Source: UBA8904 sp035448625
GTDB lineage: Bacteria; Desulfobacterota; Syntrophia; Syntrophales; Smithellaceae
Assembly: GCA_035448625.1 (NCBI GenBank)
Contig: DAOTJI010000019.1
Span: 1-37,396 of the forward strand
Direction of reading: 5' to 3'
DNA length: 37,396 nt
The notes below the pieces were generated by a model. That model saw only the letters and a list, made by a program, of their open reading frames with translations, ran no database searches and was not told the origin of the DNA. Positions within the stretch are counted from its first letter, which is position 1. Each line of letters starts with the position of its first letter. Shown piece by piece: positions 7,284-17,526 of this stretch. Made by a program: the position numbers and the translations under genes.

Positions 7284-8972
7284 ATGGGCAATGTTTACCT
7301 GGAAAAGCCGTGGCTGAAGAATTACGACAAACACGTTCCACCTGAACTCCGGTATGAAGAGAAAAGTTTTACCGATTTATTCTCGGAAGTGGTCGCGAGG
7401 TATCCCGACAAGGCCGCTTTGATTTACCTGGGACGGTCGCTGACTTTCCGGGATGTCGATGTTCTTTCCAATCAACTCGCCCATTTTTTCATCAAAAAAG
7501 GCCTGAAGCCCGATGATGTCGTCGGCCTGCATTTGCCCAATATTCCTGCGCACTACATTGCCGTATTGGCGGCGCAAAAGGCCGGCTGCATCACGACGGG
7601 GCTGTCTCCGTTGATGACGCCGCATGAGATGGCGCACCAGCTTGCGGATTCGGGGACGAAGATTGTCCTCACGGTGGACGTGCTCTATTCCAAGATAGCG
7701 GAGGTGGCCGATCAAGCGCCCTTCTCGACGGTGATCGTGTCGGAAATTGCCGATTTCCTGCCCGGCGTGAAGCGTGTGCTGGGGAAGCTTTTGAAAAAAA
7801 TCCCCACGGCCGAGGTGAAACCCATTGCCGGGAAGACGGTTTCGCGCTTCATGGACGTCTTGAAGGAAATGCCCAAAGACCACGTGGCGGTCAAGCGCAC
7901 ATTCGACGACGCCATCTTCATGATGTACACGGGGGGCACGACGGGGCCCGCCAAGGGGGCCCTGCTTACCCAGCGAAGCTACCTGAGCAACCGCCACCAG
8001 ACCCTGACCTGGCTGGACATCCAGCCGGAGGATATCGCCCTTTCCGCCTTTCCCCTTTTTCATATCGCGGGACTTGCCCTGGGCGGATTCACGATGACCC
8101 GGGGGGTTACCCAAATCTGCGTTCCCAACCCGCGCGATACGCACTTTATCATTGAAGCGCTGAAAAAATACCGCCCCACCTTCTTCGTGAACGTTCCCAC
8201 GGTCTTTTTTGAATTGCTGAAAAAGCCCGAGTTCAAAGCGCTCGATCTCAAGGGGCATCTCAAATGGTGCATGAGCGCCGCTGCGCCGTTTCCGGCGGAG
8301 AACATCAAAGAACTCGAAGCGATTATCGGCGAGGGAAATTTCATCGAACTCTACGGCATGACGGAGATGTCGCCGGTGATGATCTGCAATCCCCTCAAGG
8401 GCAAGAAAAAACCGGCGTCCATCGGCATGCCGTTTCCCGACACGATGGTTCAGCTCCTCGACACGGCGACCGGGAATCCCGTGGCGCCGGGCGAACCGGG
8501 TGAGATCGTCATCTGCGGACCGCAGCTCATGCGGGAGTATTTCAACAAGCCCGAAGAAACCGCCAACGCCGTGCGCGACGGATGGATGCACACCGGGGAC
8601 GTGGCGAAGATGGACGAAGACGGCTACTTTTATCTGGTGGACCGGGTGAAGGACATGGTGATCGTGTCCGGATTTAAAGTCTTTACGCGGGAGCTGGACG
8701 AAATCCTGGTGACGCATCGGGATGTTCAGATGGCGGCGAGCATCGGCCTGCCCGATCCGGAGCGCCCGGGATCGGAGCGCGTGGGCTGCGCCATCGTTTT
8801 GCATGAAGGCGTGGAAAAAACCGAGGCGAAGAAAGAAGAGATTCGCGCCTTTCTCAAGGAACGGGTGGCGCCTTACAAGATGCCGCGCGTCATCGAATTC
8901 ATGGACGAGCTTCCCACAAGCGGTGTGGGCAAAGTGCTCAAGCGCGAATTGAAAAAGAAGATGTCGGTTTAG
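7284..8972 (+). CDS. AMP-forming long-chain acyl-CoA ligase
   Basis: ANL-superfamily adenylating enzyme of 562 aa that activates a carboxylic acid, most likely a fatty acid, to its acyl-CoA via an acyl-adenylate. Motifs: P-loop MYTGGTTGPAKG (214-225), YGMTEMSP, GWMHTGD, the hinge region DRVKDMVIVSGFKVFTRELDE, and the C-terminal GVGKVLKREL with catalytic Lys550. The start is fixed by a strong AAAGGAGG (7271-7278) before ATG 7284; the frame stays open upstream to 7200 but has no ribosome-binding site there. In syntrophic bacteria such ligases feed beta-oxidation, and some run in reverse to make ATP; nothing here shows which direction applies. No other fatty-acid genes adjoin it. It converges with typA. 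Confidence 0.93.
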   Translation: MGNVYLEKPWLKNYDKHVPPELRYEEKSFTDLFSEVVARYPDKAALIYLGRSLTFRDVDVLSNQLAHFFIKKGLKPDDVVGLHLPNIPAHYIAVLAAQKAGCITTGLSPLMTPHEMAHQLADSGTKIVLTVDVLYSKIAEVADQAPFSTVIVSEIADFLPGVKRVLGKLLKKIPTAEVKPIAGKTVSRFMDVLKEMPKDHVAVKRTFDDAIFMMYTGGTTGPAKGALLTQRSYLSNRHQTLTWLDIQPEDIALSAFPLFHIAGLALGGFTMTRGVTQICVPNPRDTHFIIEALKKYRPTFFVNVPTVFFELLKKPEFKALDLKGHLKWCMSAAAPFPAENIKELEAIIGEGNFIELYGMTEMSPVMICNPLKGKKKPASIGMPFPDTMVQLLDTATGNPVAPGEPGEIVICGPQLMREYFNKPEETANAVRDGWMHTGDVAKMDEDGYFYLVDRVKDMVIVSGFKVFTRELDEILVTHRDVQMAASIGLPDPERPGSERVGCAIVLHEGVEKTEAKKEEIRAFLKERVAPYKMPRVIEFMDELPTSGVGKVLKRELKKKMSV

Positions 8973-9031
8973 GAGATGATTTTCGAAAGACGGAAGTCCG
9001 CCGCCGGGGGGAACCTCCGCTTGACCGGGTT

Positions 9032-10849
<1,818 letters not shown>

Positions 10850-11036
10850 AGGCTTCTTTCTTGATTCAGGGCTTTGGGATGTCTTCAGGCTTCGGATGAA
10901 ACGAATCGCAACCGGCAGGAGATTCCTGGATGCATTTCCCCTAAAACGGGCTTCCCCATAGCAAAATATCGCCGATGAAACCAGCGATTTTTTTTCAGGG
11001 GTTTGCCATCCGCCATTCACTTTTTTTCTCCCGGTC

Positions 11037-11065
11037 TTTACAAATCCGCCTTGAATCACTATACT
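11037..11065 (+). promoter_or_regulatory. Sigma-70 promoter of hsp20-lon
   Basis: TTTACA (11037-11042), a 17-bp spacer and TATACT (11060-11065), five of six matches in each box. The predicted start near 11072 gives a leader of about 34 nt to the ATG at 11106. I see no CIRCE inverted repeat or heat-shock-sigma element here. Confidence 0.65.
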
Positions 11066-11105
11066 TTCCGCGCAGTCAAAAAATCGCATGGGAGAGGCAC
11101 AGGAA

Positions 11106-11546
11106 ATGACCTACATCAAAATCAATTTTGGCGGTAATTTCGAAGACGAATTCCAGAAAGCGGTGGATGAAGTCTTCCACCTGGTTCGTCCGGCCTTCAA
11201 AAATTATGAATGCATCTGGCGCCCCGGCGTGGATGTGTGCGAATCGGCGGATGAAGTGATCGTTCTGGCCGACATGGCGGGACTGAACAAGGAGGATCTG
11301 CAGATCGAGGTCAATCGCCTCAAACTCAAAGTTTCCGGGGTTCGCAAGGCGGTTCAGCTTCTGCAAAATGCCCGGTACCGTCAGGCGGAAATCCCGCACG
11401 GGTATTTCGAAAGAAGCATTGCCCTGCCGGCGCCCGTCGACGCGCAATCCTCCGTTGCCTCTTACGCCGACGGCATTCTGATGGTGCGGATGCGCAAACT
11501 GCCGGTCAACAAGACACACCGGATTTCGGTCTTTTCGGCACCCTAG
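11106..11546 (+). CDS. Small heat shock protein, Hsp20/alpha-crystallin family
   Basis: ATP-independent holdase chaperone of 146 aa. After an N-terminal arm (MTYIKINFGG to about residue 40), the alpha-crystallin domain runs from about 42 to 135: RPGVDVCESADEVIVLADMAG (start of the beta-sandwich), the GYFERSIALPAPVDA strand, and SYADGILMVRM, which is the A-x-x-x-G-I/L-L signature. A terminal ISV resembles the I-x-I/V oligomerisation motif. ATG 11106 is chosen because AGAGG lies 8-9 nt upstream; ATG 11088 in the same frame has no ribosome-binding site. lon starts 33 bp downstream, so holdase and protease are likely co-expressed, with unfolded clients handed to Lon if not rescued. Confidence 0.9.
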   Translation: MTYIKINFGGNFEDEFQKAVDEVFHLVRPAFKNYECIWRPGVDVCESADEVIVLADMAGLNKEDLQIEVNRLKLKVSGVRKAVQLLQNARYRQAEIPHGYFERSIALPAPVDAQSSVASYADGILMVRMRKLPVNKTHRISVFSAP

Positions 11547-11579
11547 CGGCTGCCGGCCCGACGACAACAGGAGGTTACC

Positions 11580-14054
11580 ATGACGGAACAAAATGTTTCT
11601 GAAAATAAAAACACGTTCAATATCCCGGAAGTGATTCCCATTTTGCCCCTGCACAACGTGATGGTGTTTCCCAAAACGATGATTCCGCTGGAGGTGACGG
11701 GCAACGCATCGGTGATGGTGGATGAAGCCATGACCAAAGACCGGCTGGTGGGCCTGATCATGGCCAGAAAGGAGCCGGACGCCGCCCGCCCCTATGCCAA
11801 AGAAGACCTGCACGCGATGGGCACCTGCGCGGTGATACTGAAGATGGCCAAGACGGCGGAAAACCGCACGCAGCTTCTTTTGCAGGGGCTCAGCCGTTTT
11901 TCCATCGAAGAGCTGATCGAGGGAAAGCCGTATCAGCAGGCGCGCATCCGGCTGGTGGACGAAAAGGAAGTGAAGGATCTCGAAACCGAGGCGCTGATGG
12001 CGAATCTGCTGACGCTGTTTGACCGGATTTTGAAGCTTTCGCCGTTTCTGCCGCCGGAGTTCGGGCCGATGGCCAAGTCCATTACCGAAGCGGGAACGCT
12101 GGCCGATCTGATTGCGTCGATCATCAACGCACCGGTGGAGGAGAAGCAGAAAGTGCTGGACACGGCCGACGTCAAGCTGCGCCTCAAAGAGCTGACGCGC
12201 ATGGTCAACCATCAGATGGAAGTGCTTGAACTGGGCAACAAAATCCAAACCAAAGTCAAGGACGACATCGACAAGAACCAGCGGGAATATTACCTGCGCC
12301 AGCAGCTGAAGGCCATTAAACAGGAGCTGGGCGAGAGCGACGAAAACACGGTGGAGACGGACGAGTACCGCAAGAAAATTGAGGAGAAAAATCTGCCCGA
12401 GGAAGCCAAGAAGGAGGCGCTGCGCGAGCTGGAAAGGCTTTCGCGCATGCATCCGTCTTCGGCGGAATATACGGTTTCCTCCACCTACCTCGATTGGATC
12501 ACGGCGCTGCCGTGGCATGAAGCCACGACGGATAACCTGGATATCGCCGCCGCGCGCAAGATTCTGGACGAAGATCATTACGGACTGGCCAAACCGAAAA
12601 AGCGGATCATCGAGTATCTGGCGGTCCGCAAGCTCAAGCCGGATTCCAAAGGTCCGATCCTCTGCTTCGTGGGGCCTCCGGGCACCGGCAAAACCTCGCT
12701 GGGTCATTCCATCGCCCGCGCGCTGGGGCGCAAATTCTGGCGCATCGCGCTGGGCGGCGTGCGTGACGAAGCGGAAATCCGCGGCCATCGCCGTACCTAC
12801 ATCGGCGCGCTGCCGGGAAGGATCATTCAGGGACTGAGGCGCGCGGAGTCGAACAACCCCGTGTTCATGCTCGATGAAATCGACAAGCTCGGCAGCGACT
12901 TCCGGGGCGATCCCTCTTCGGCGCTCCTCGAGGTGCTGGACCCGCAACAGAACAACACCTTTACGGATCATTATCTGGATGTGCCGTTCGATTTGTCGAA
13001 GGTGCTGTTCATCGCCACGGCCAACATGCTCGACACGATTCCGCCTGCGCTGTTGGACCGCCTGGAAGTGATCGAACTGAGCGGCTATACGCAGGAAGAG
13101 AAGATGAAAATCGCCGAGCGGTATCTGATTCCGCGGCAGCTTGCGGAAAACGGCCTTACGGCTTCCCAGTTCAAGCTGACGGGCAAGGCGCTTTCCATGA
13201 TCATCACCGGCTACACGCGGGAAGCGGGCGTGCGCAACCTCGAGCGTGAGATCGCCAACGCCTGCCGCGGCGTGGCGGCGCAAATTGCCGAAGGAAGCCT
13301 CAAGTCCAAAACCGTAATGGAAAAAGACGTGCACCGGTATCTGGGCGCTCTGCGCGTACCGACCGACACCGACGCGCGGATCACGAAACCGGGCATCGCC
13401 ATCGGCCTGGCCTGGACGCCCGTGGGCGGCGACATGCTGTTCATCGAAGCCACCGCCATGAAGGGCAAGAAGGGGCTCACGCTGACCGGACAGCTGGGCG
13501 ACGTCATGAAGGAATCCGTCGCGGCGGCGCTGAGCTTTCTGCGCACCAACGCTCGCGAGCTGGGCGTGAATCCCGACTTTTTCGAAGACCGCGACATCCA
13601 CATCCACGTTCCGGCGGGCGCGACGCCCAAGGACGGCCCATCGGCGGGCGTCACGATGCTGACGGCGCTGACCTCGCTTCTGACCAACCGCAAGGTGAAG
13701 AAGCAACTGGCGATGACCGGAGAGATCACGCTGCGCGGCGCGGTGCTGCCCGTGGGCGGCATCAAGGAAAAAGTGCTCGCGGCCTATCGTGCGGGAATCA
13801 AAACCGTCATTCTGCCCGCGTGGAACCGGAAGGATCTCGATGATATTCCGGCCGACGTGAGGAAAAAGGTGAAATTTCATTTTGTGAGCGACATGATGGA
13901 GGTGCTGCGGCTCGCGCTGGAGCCGGCCAAAGAAAAACCGGTGAAACCAAAAGCAGGAAAGAAGGCGGTAAATCCCGGAAGAAAGAAGCCGGCGGCCAAA
14001 GGGGTAAAGAGCAGGACGAAAGCTGCGCGCAAGCCGGCTTCAAAAAAGAAATGA
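11580..14054 (+). CDS. lon: ATP-dependent protease La (LonA)
   Basis: Cytosolic AAA+ serine protease of 824 aa that degrades misfolded and regulatory proteins. The N-terminal substrate-binding domain (about 14-210) is followed by a coiled-coil region rich in KNQREYYLRQQLKAIK, Walker A GPPGTGKT (365-372), Walker B VFMLDEIDKLG, and the protease domain with Ser688 in PKDGPSAGV and Lys731 in GGIKEKVLAA, the Ser-Lys dyad. AGGAGGT sits 4 nt before the ATG. After the conserved end comes a Lys/Ala/Pro-rich tail of about 45 residues (from AKEKPVKPK to KPASKKK), histone-H1-like and unusual for LonA, which might add DNA or RNA affinity. It ends at a very strong terminator. Confidence 0.96.
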   Translation: MTEQNVSENKNTFNIPEVIPILPLHNVMVFPKTMIPLEVTGNASVMVDEAMTKDRLVGLIMARKEPDAARPYAKEDLHAMGTCAVILKMAKTAENRTQLLLQGLSRFSIEELIEGKPYQQARIRLVDEKEVKDLETEALMANLLTLFDRILKLSPFLPPEFGPMAKSITEAGTLADLIASIINAPVEEKQKVLDTADVKLRLKELTRMVNHQMEVLELGNKIQTKVKDDIDKNQREYYLRQQLKAIKQELGESDENTVETDEYRKKIEEKNLPEEAKKEALRELERLSRMHPSSAEYTVSSTYLDWITALPWHEATTDNLDIAAARKILDEDHYGLAKPKKRIIEYLAVRKLKPDSKGPILCFVGPPGTGKTSLGHSIARALGRKFWRIALGGVRDEAEIRGHRRTYIGALPGRIIQGLRRAESNNPVFMLDEIDKLGSDFRGDPSSALLEVLDPQQNNTFTDHYLDVPFDLSKVLFIATANMLDTIPPALLDRLEVIELSGYTQEEKMKIAERYLIPRQLAENGLTASQFKLTGKALSMIITGYTREAGVRNLEREIANACRGVAAQIAEGSLKSKTVMEKDVHRYLGALRVPTDTDARITKPGIAIGLAWTPVGGDMLFIEATAMKGKKGLTLTGQLGDVMKESVAAALSFLRTNARELGVNPDFFEDRDIHIHVPAGATPKDGPSAGVTMLTALTSLLTNRKVKKQLAMTGEITLRGAVLPVGGIKEKVLAAYRAGIKTVILPAWNRKDLDDIPADVRKKVKFHFVSDMMEVLRLALEPAKEKPVKPKAGKKAVNPGRKKPAAKGVKSRTKAARKPASKKK

Positions 14055-14074
14055 TGTCCCTTCCCTCCCGCGAA

Positions 14075-14115
14075 GAGAAAAAGCCGCACCCCGCTGCGGG
14101 GTGCGGCTTTTTCTC
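14075..14115 (+). terminator. Intrinsic terminator after lon
   Basis: A perfect inverted repeat with 20-bp arms (14075-14094 and 14096-14115) around a single T. Its GC-rich core GCCGCACCCCGC is flanked by A5 and T5, so it can act in both orientations. Clear end of the hsp20-lon transcript. Confidence 0.93.
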
Positions 14116-14481
14116 GGCACGGCGGACGGCAGGCCGGTGAAACGGTTTACGCTGAACTTTTGAGCGGGGGTTGCAGAGCTCTGAAAGAAATGGCGATGGC
14201 ATGATTCAGCCAAAAGCACCCAAACATCCTTTCCAGGTCCATCTAAACAAGGGGAATGCCATGGAGGTGACCTACCGTGAATCCGAATGCCCTTTTCCGG
14301 AAGCTCTTGAACAAAATCATCGGTTTCGTTGAAGTCTTCCGTCAGCGGAACCGTTCTTTGGTCAACGGTTCCCGCTTGCCGGTTGAATCCATCCTGTGTT
14401 TCCGATCATGATCGGCCGCTATTCCATATTCCAATTCGTGGTCCCTGACGCCTGAATCTTGTTTTTTCGATCCGGTGTGCT
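14116..14481 (+). other. Intergenic region between lon terminator and pcnB
   Basis: This 366-bp stretch holds one plausible short coding sequence (14277-14411) and an inverted repeat GGAACCGTT/AACGGTTCC (14347-14355 and 14364-14372, loop 8 nt) that lies inside it. Just before pcnB, TTGTTT and TATGGT are 16 bp apart, a poor promoter match that would start transcription at the pcnB ATG. No RNA gene is recognised. Confidence 0.4.
14277..14411 (+). CDS. Possible small basic protein, 44 aa
   Basis: Unrecognised short ORF starting with GTG and ending at TGA 14409-14411. It is supported by an unusually good ribosome-binding site, GGAGGTGA (14263-14270), 6 nt before the GTG, and by GC-rich third positions like neighbouring genes. 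The product begins MNPNALFRKLLNKIIGF and is basic and amphipathic with no clear membrane segment. It lies 70 bp upstream of pcnB on the same strand. An overlapping 23-codon ATG ORF (14261) is less convincing. It may be a real small protein, a pcnB leader or chance. Confidence 0.35.
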   Translation: MNPNALFRKLLNKIIGFVEVFRQRNRSLVNGSRLPVESILCFRS

Positions 14482-15819
14482 ATGGTGCAAGCCATGCAGC
14501 CGATCATCATTCCCCGCAAGGAACACCGGATCTCCCGGAAAAAGATCAGCCGGAACGTTCTTCGGACACTGTACCGACTCCACGAAAACGGTTTCATTGC
14601 TTACTTGATGGGGGGGTGTGTTCGCGACCTGCTGCTGGAACGCACCCCCAAAGACTTCGACGTCGCAACAGACGCCAGACCCGGTCAGATCAAACGTCTC
14701 TTTCGAAATTGCCGTCTTGTCGGCCGCCGTTTCAGGCTGGCCCATCTGCACTTTGCAGACGAAATCATCGAAGTTTCCACGTTTCGGGCCGATGCCCTGC
14801 CTGAAGAATCGGAAACGGCAAGGCCGTCTCCCAACAACCACAAACCCCGTCACCTCAAAGATGATTCCGGAATGGTCCTGCGGGACAACGTCTTCGGCAC
14901 ACCCGAACAGGATGCCCTCCGCCGTGACTTTACGATCAATGCCCTTGCCTATAATATTGCAGACTATTCGATCATTGACTACTCGACCGGACTCGCCGAC
15001 CTCCGCGACGGGCTCATTCGCCCGATCGGCGACCCGTCCGTACGATTTACGGAAGACCCGGTGCGTATGCTCCGCGCCGTTCGTTTTGCCGCATCCCACC
15101 AGTTTGTCGTCGAAGCCGCCGCGTGGGAGACCCTCTGTGCCCTGTCCTCCACCATTTCCCGCGCGTCGCCGGCAAGGCTCTATGAAGAGATGTTGAAACT
15201 CTTCCTGCTCGGCGCTGCCGGGCGGGCTTTCGGTCTGCTGCACACCAGCGGACTTCTTGCCGCCCTTTTCCCCGGTCTCAGCAAGTGGCTCGGCGGAAAC
15301 GCCCGGCGTCTGAACATCATGAACGCAAATCTTGAATACCTCGACTGCCGATGCCGGACGGGAATGTCGTCATCCCCGGCGCTCTTCTTTGCCGCATTCT
15401 TCGGTCCCCTCCTCGCGGAAACAACGCCGGCCGGCGGGCGGGACGGCGTCCCGGGCCGATGGATACGGGAGGTCGCGTGTGCAGATCTGATGAAAGAGTG
15501 CTCCGGGACCGTGAACATTCCCGGAAAGGTCGCCAACCAAATGCGCAACATCCTTGCCATGCGGCACTCGCTTCACAAGGTGCCGCCGCGTCGTCCTTCC
15601 GTCATCGTCAACAGACCCGAATTTGCAGACGCCCTGGCGACCCTGCCTCTGGAAGGCATGGGGGGAGGGGAAAATCAATCCGCCCTGGCATGGTGGAATG
15701 CGTTTCTTTCAGGGAAGCCTTCTTCCATTGCGGAAACGCCGACCGATGAAGCGCCGGCGAAACGAAACAGGAGGCGGAAACGAAGACATCGGACAAAAGG
15801 GACACCCGAAAAACAGTAA
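14482..15819 (+). CDS. pcnB: Poly(A) polymerase I
   Basis: Class II nucleotidyltransferase of 445 aa that adds 3' poly(A) tails and so promotes RNA decay. The catalytic core has GGCVRDLLLERTPKDFDVAT (44-63), in which GG and the DxD carboxylates bind metal and ATP, and the helix signature RRDFTINALAYN. The segment PIGDPSVRFTEDPVRMLRAVRFAA is the neighbouring conserved block. Long PcnB-type spacing and the Arg-rich C-terminal tail (KRNRRRKRRHRTKG) point to poly(A) polymerase rather than CCA-adding enzyme, though the families are hard to separate without phylogeny. Starts at 14482 (MVQAM) or 14494 are both possible; neither has a strong Shine-Dalgarno site. Confidence 0.85.
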   Translation: MVQAMQPIIIPRKEHRISRKKISRNVLRTLYRLHENGFIAYLMGGCVRDLLLERTPKDFDVATDARPGQIKRLFRNCRLVGRRFRLAHLHFADEIIEVSTFRADALPEESETARPSPNNHKPRHLKDDSGMVLRDNVFGTPEQDALRRDFTINALAYNIADYSIIDYSTGLADLRDGLIRPIGDPSVRFTEDPVRMLRAVRFAASHQFVVEAAAWETLCALSSTISRASPARLYEEMLKLFLLGAAGRAFGLLHTSGLLAALFPGLSKWLGGNARRLNIMNANLEYLDCRCRTGMSSSPALFFAAFFGPLLAETTPAGGRDGVPGRWIREVACADLMKECSGTVNIPGKVANQMRNILAMRHSLHKVPPRRPSVIVNRPEFADALATLPLEGMGGGENQSALAWWNAFLSGKPSSIAETPTDEAPAKRNRRRKRRHRTKGTPEKQ

Positions 15820-15897
15820 GTTTCTCACGGTGGAATCAGAGCCTTCCGGTCGTCGCGGAACCGGTTATGATCCGGTATTCGCCGGCTCCGGGATTTT

Positions 15898-16572
15898 TTA
15901 CCGGAAGAATTTGGTATACACGGGTTCTTGCGCCCAGGAACGGATGGCATTCCAGTCTCGGTAATCTCCCTCAGGGGTTCCCTTGGACTTCAAAATCTTT
16001 TTGTATATCCAGGACAGGTTGCCGTAATGCATCGCGCCGGCAAAGGTTCCAAGGCTCACGGGCTTGATCTCCGGCACCTCCTTGAGGAGGGGGTCCATAT
16101 AGGCCAGCACTTCAGCCCGGTTTTTTTCGGTCGGCCTGGACAGCGTCATGCACACGAGGAAATAGGCTACAGGCACCCGCCGCAGAACCTCTTTGTTCTT
16201 TTTGACAAAATCCACCGCTTCCGACATCCACTTGCCCATGTAGATGGCGCTCCCGATGATTACGCCCTGATAGGATCCGATGTTGCGGGCATTCTTGATC
16301 AACGCCACGTCCGCGCTTACGCCTTTGGCGCAAAGCTCTTTGGCGACGGCATCGGCAACTCCCCCGGTTGAACCGTACTTGCTGGCGTACGTGACCAATA
16401 CTTTCTTTTCCATTTTGCCTGTGCATTTCCCTTCCGGAAATTTTATTTCCGCTGCGCGGCTGAGCCCGGCCCCCGACATATTCCCAAGCATCAGGGCCGT
16501 AACAAAGCCGCCGGACAAGATCAGCATTTCCCGACGACTGACTTCCCATCCTTCCTTTTGCCTGTTTTCCAC
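15898..16572 (-). CDS. Tat-exported flavodoxin-domain protein
   Basis: Predicted 224-aa redox protein. After a short polar lead, VSRREMLILSGG (11-22) is a twin-arginine motif (Arg13-Arg14) followed by a hydrophobic stretch and SRAAE, as in a Tat signal or anchor. The flavodoxin domain starts at KKVLVTYASKYGSTGG (56-71), where the T/S-rich loop binds FMN phosphate, with GVIIGSAIYMGKW later, as in HemG/protoporphyrinogen-oxidase-like menaquinone-linked flavodoxins. The start is GTG 16572, since GGGAGG lies 5 nt upstream; further upstream the frame is open without a ribosome-binding site. Tat export fits a protein folded around FMN in the cytoplasm. The partner is unknown. It is convergent with pcnB. 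Confidence 0.8.
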   Translation of the reverse strand: MENRQKEGWEVSRREMLILSGGFVTALMLGNMSGAGLSRAAEIKFPEGKCTGKMEKKVLVTYASKYGSTGGVADAVAKELCAKGVSADVALIKNARNIGSYQGVIIGSAIYMGKWMSEAVDFVKKNKEVLRRVPVAYFLVCMTLSRPTEKNRAEVLAYMDPLLKEVPEIKPVSLGTFAGAMHYGNLSWIYKKILKSKGTPEGDYRDWNAIRSWAQEPVYTKFFR

Positions 16573-16738
16573 AAGAGCCTCCCTTTCTGTTTTTTCACCG
16601 CTATATACTCCTGATGCGTTCAAAATGAAAGCCCATGCCCGGAGGATCCGCCATAGATGCCGGAAGTCGGGAGCATTCAAAATCTCTCAAAGGGAATCTG
16701 GAAAAAGCCTTCCTGTGCTTTTTGCCTGCATCAGCGTT

Positions 16739-17488
16739 TCATCCGGAAATATATTTTTTTTGGAGGGTTCTGTACCGGTATCTGTTTCGTGGATTCAACA
16801 GCGGCGGCATCGCGCTGGGAGGGGCCTCGGGAACCTGAAGCTGCTGGAGTTTATGAAGACAAGCCCGTACGTTCGGCAGTCGCTGCCGTTTTAAAAAGAA
16901 ATAAGCCATGCTGACGAAAAGATCCCGGGGGAAGACGCCGCTGATTTTCTCAAATCCCAGGCTTTGAAATCCGTCACGGATAATGGTGGCACAGCTNNNN
17001 NNNNNNNNNNNNNNNNNNNNNNNNNNNNNNNNNNNNNNNNNNNNNNNNNNNNNNNNNNNNNNNNNNNNNNNNNNNNNNNNNNNNNNNNNNNNNNNNAATT
17101 CGCCCAGCGCCGGCCGGAAAAAATATTCTTCCGGACTCATGGCCTCGTTCTCGTTCATCCAATGCGAGAAATTGAAGACTTTCCCGTTCACCTGTACGGC
17201 CAGGTGCCCGAGAAACGACAAGGGGTATTTCACGAGCCGTTCATTGAAGTAGATCTCGACCCGGGAAATATCGGGCACCGGCGCTTCCGGCCACACGAGA
17301 ATGATGGGACGGCCGGTTTCATAATCGATCTGCGGCAGACGGCGGGCGCATACCTTCTTCCCGCTCCAGTGCGCCAGATACCCGCTCCAGATTTTTTCGC
17401 CCTCCAGATGCCGGCTGCCGTTTTCTCCGGCCAGGAAGGACCGTTCACCGGTTTTGGTCAGCACGCCCCTGTAAATGATGTTTTCCAT
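16739..17488 (-). CDS. Papain-like (NlpC/P60-type) protein, interrupted by assembly gap
   Basis: Unrecognised protein, about 249 aa if the 100 N are taken literally. Before the gap it has VEIYFNERLVKYPLSFLGHL and VQVNGKVFNFSHW; after it SCATIIRDGFQSLGF. A GHLAV histidine followed later by a CxxxIRD cysteine is the order seen in circularly permuted papain-fold hydrolases (LRAT, YiiX and DUF4105-like), so a cysteine hydrolase is possible. The middle (about 34 codons) is unknown and the reading frame across the gap is assumed. ATG 17488 is chosen over TTG 17530, which overlaps the upstream stop. It is the last gene of the alcohol dehydrogenase operon. Confidence 0.55.
   Translation of the reverse strand: MENIIYRGVLTKTGERSFLAGENGSRHLEGEKIWSGYLAHWSGKKVCARRLPQIDYETGRPIILVWPEAPVPDISRVEIYFNERLVKYPLSFLGHLAVQVNGKVFNFSHWMNENEAMSPEEYFFRPALGEXXXXXXXXXXXXXXXXXXXXXXXXXXXXXXXXXXSCATIIRDGFQSLGFEKISGVFPRDLFVSMAYFFLKRQRLPNVRACLHKLQQLQVPEAPPSAMPPLLNPRNRYRYRTLQKKYISG
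16997..17096. other. Assembly gap (100 N)
   Basis: Exactly 100 undetermined bases, the conventional placeholder for a scaffold join of unknown length. It falls inside the papain-like gene. The same frame is open on both sides with coherent sequence, so the join is probably correct, but the missing length is unknown. Confidence 0.98.
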
Positions 17489-17526
17489 GGCAGGGATCTT
17501 CCTGGAAGGCCCTCCGGTTGTTTTAC

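Noticed and set aside
11076..13880. 934-codon minus-strand ORF antisense to hsp20 and lon
   Set aside because: Its length is a by-product of GC-rich codon usage on the opposite strand. lon is unmistakable, and the antisense translation has no domain.
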